From NCBI GenBank assembly GCA_001643535.1, contig LXTG01000027.1, forward strand, positions 1,476-7,977: a stretch of DNA of 6,502 bases, written 5' to 3'. The notes below the pieces were generated by a model that had not been told where the DNA came from, ran no database searches, and saw nothing but the letters and a program-made list of their open reading frames with translations. The translations under genes were made by a program, and so were the position numbers. The stretch comes from a candidate division NC10 bacterium SPGG6. Its GTDB lineage: Bacteria > Methylomirabilota > Methylomirabilia > Methylomirabilales > CSP1-5. Positions 5,456-6,502 of this stretch are shown in pieces (position 1 is the first letter of the stretch; each line of letters opens with the position of its first letter).

Positions 5456-6328
5456 GTGGCTCGCGTACAGAGACAAGGTGCCGACTTTCTGGCGTTGACG
5501 AGGCCCCGTGTGGTCGTGATGGTGCTGATCACGACGGTCGTTGGATTCTACGTGGCTTCCTCGGGGGTGACAGACTATGTCCGGTTGGTCCACACCCTTC
5601 TGGGCATGGGACTCGCGGCGGGGGGGACGCTCGCGTTGAATCAGTATATCGAGCGGGATGTGGATGCACGGATGGAGCGCACGCGACTTCGGCCGTTGCC
5701 CGATGGGCGGCTTCAGCCCACCGAGGCGCTGGTCTTCGGCGTGGCGATCACTGGGGCTGGCCTTCTGTACCTGGCTCTCTTCGTGAACGTCCTCAGTGCC
5801 TTCGTGACGGCCATCAGCGTGGGGAGTTACCTCTTTCTCTACACGCCCCTCAAGCGCAAGACCGCGCTTTGCAGCCTCGTGGGGGCGGTTCCCGGCGCAC
5901 TGCCGCCGGTCATTGGCTGGGGAGCGGCTCGGGGCGAGCTGGGCCTCGGGGCCTGGGTGCTCTTTGCCATCTTGTTTCTGTGGCAGACCCCTCATTCCCT
6001 GGCGATCGCCCGGCTGTATCGGGACGACTACGCCCGGGCGGGCATCCAGCTTCTTCCGGTGGTCGAACCGGACGGCGGGAGCACGGGACGCCAAGTTGTG
6101 AGCCACTGCCTGGCCCTGCTCGCTGTGGGCCTGTTGCCGACCCTCATCGGCCTTGCGGGATCGGTGTATTTTTTGGGGGCCTTTACCCTCGGCATCGCGT
6201 TCCTCGGATGCGGGATCGGTCTGGCAGTTTCCCGCTCGGAGGCGGCCGCACGTCGCCTGTTGTTCGCCTCACTACTCTACCTGCCGGTGCAGCTCGGGCT
6301 GATGGCGCTGGACAAGGTCCCCTTCTAG
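5456..6328 (+). CDS. ctaB: Heme O synthase (protoheme IX farnesyltransferase)
   Basis: CtaB, a UbiA-superfamily prenyltransferase, transfers a farnesyl group to the vinyl side chain of heme B to give heme O, the substrate of CtaA. The 290-aa product starts MARVQRQGADFLALTRPRV, the usual short lead into the first helix with the TRPR motif. The first prenyl-diphosphate/Mg site is NQYIERDVDARMERT (Asn62, Glu66, Asp70), followed by RPLP. The second conserved cluster includes YTPLKRKT (129-136), then WQTPHSLAIARLYRDDYARAG (176-196). The family usually has WQxPHF; here Phe is replaced by Ser181. About nine membrane helices are expected. Length is normal for the family. It begins with GTG and is very likely co-transcribed with coxBA and ctaA. 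Confidence 0.96.
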   Translation: MARVQRQGADFLALTRPRVVVMVLITTVVGFYVASSGVTDYVRLVHTLLGMGLAAGGTLALNQYIERDVDARMERTRLRPLPDGRLQPTEALVFGVAITGAGLLYLALFVNVLSAFVTAISVGSYLFLYTPLKRKTALCSLVGAVPGALPPVIGWGAARGELGLGAWVLFAILFLWQTPHSLAIARLYRDDYARAGIQLLPVVEPDGGSTGRQVVSHCLALLAVGLLPTLIGLAGSVYFLGAFTLGIAFLGCGIGLAVSRSEAAARRLLFASLLYLPVQLGLMALDKVPF

Positions 6329-6451
6329 ATATGACGCGGCTGAGTGCCTCGGCACGAACGGGATGGCTGCTACGGTGATCGGGAGAATTGCACTTATTGC
6401 TTAAGTAAAAAGGATGCGCATTCGACGGGTTACCCCGTGAGGGCCGTGAAC
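6329..6451 (+). other. Short gap after ctaB without a clear signal
   Basis: This gap of 123 bp has a small GTGCC-TC-GGCAC stem (6344-6355) without a T-tract and an AT-richer patch (about 6386-6412) without a convincing promoter. I see no terminator, so transcription may continue into the next gene. Confidence 0.4.
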
Positions 6452-6502
6452 ATGGCACGAGGAGTCGAGACGCCCGTCATCGACAAGCGAGCGGAAGATC
6501 TG
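6452..6502 (+). CDS. Start of an unidentified downstream gene (17 codons, runs off the window)
   Basis: ATG at 6452 opens a frame reading MARGVETPVIDKRAEDL to the window edge. A Shine-Dalgarno-like GAGG (6439-6442) lies 9 nt upstream. In-frame GTG codons at 6446 and 6437 are alternative starts, and the frame stays open upstream of them. The N-terminus is hydrophilic and has no signal peptide. Subunit III of the oxidase (coxC) is missing from its usual place and often starts with such a polar cytoplasmic tail, so coxC is one candidate; another assembly protein is equally possible. The visible part is too short to identify. Confidence 0.5.
   Translation, partial: MARGVETPVIDKRAEDL

Noticed and set aside
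5270..6106. Antisense open frame of 278 codons opposite ctaA/ctaB
   Set aside because: It has a composition rich in Arg, Pro, Gln and His, no recognisable domain, and lies wholly opposite two well-supported genes. It is a shadow of GC-rich codon bias.
6344..6355. GTGCC-TC-GGCAC hairpin after ctaB as a terminator
   Set aside because: The stem is short, the loop is two bases, and no T-tract follows.
6331..6378. Small open frame of 15 codons right after ctaB (MTRLSASARTGWLLR)
   Set aside because: It has no well-spaced Shine-Dalgarno and no recognisable feature; at this length chance is enough.

Overview
The window carries the core of an aerobic terminal oxidase locus: genes for an aa3-type (A-family) heme-copper cytochrome c oxidase, the two enzymes that make its heme A, and an upstream set of periplasmic and membrane redox/copper proteins. 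All genes are on the + strand. The DNA is GC-rich (by eye close to 60%). The protein sequences look like those of environmental Gram-negative bacteria such as NC10/Methylomirabilota, Rokubacteria or Nitrospirota. That placement is an impression from sequence style, not a tested assignment.

Left block (1-1447): the C-terminal end of a c-type cytochrome with its GTKMP axial-Met motif; a secreted two-domain protein that joins an amicyanin-type cupredoxin site to a carboxypeptidase-regulatory-like beta domain; and a four-helix CopD-like membrane protein. They are closely spaced and probably co-transcribed.

Intergenic block (1448-1928): about 480 bp without a gene. Its first half is a mosaic of degenerate 7- and 8-bp tandem repeats (five different repeat words in a row, about 1533-1729) plus a 12-bp perfect inverted repeat. 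Its second half is regulatory: a strong sigma70-like promoter (TTGACA-N18-TATGAT), then a leader with a 6-bp hairpin and a GC-rich terminator/attenuator-like hairpin with a TTTT tail, then a second TTGACA element.

Right block (1929-6328): coxB (CuA subunit II), coxA (subunit I, all metal ligands and both proton-channel markers present), ctaA (heme A synthase) and ctaB (heme O synthase, protoheme farnesyltransferase), in operon-like arrangement. The ctaA Shine-Dalgarno overlaps the coxA stop codon, which suggests translational coupling. CtaB turns heme B into heme O, CtaA turns heme O into heme A, CoxA binds the product, and CoxB receives electrons from a soluble or anchored carrier. The cytochrome c and cupredoxin of the left block are natural candidates for that carrier or for copper delivery. 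A further gene begins at about 6452 and runs off the window. Subunit III is not between coxA and ctaA, so this partial gene may be subunit III or another assembly gene, but 17 residues cannot settle it.

Most of the window is a recognisable oxidase operon. The least explained parts are the heptamer/octamer repeat mosaic, the structured leader in front of coxB, and the cupredoxin/beta-domain fusion next to CopD.
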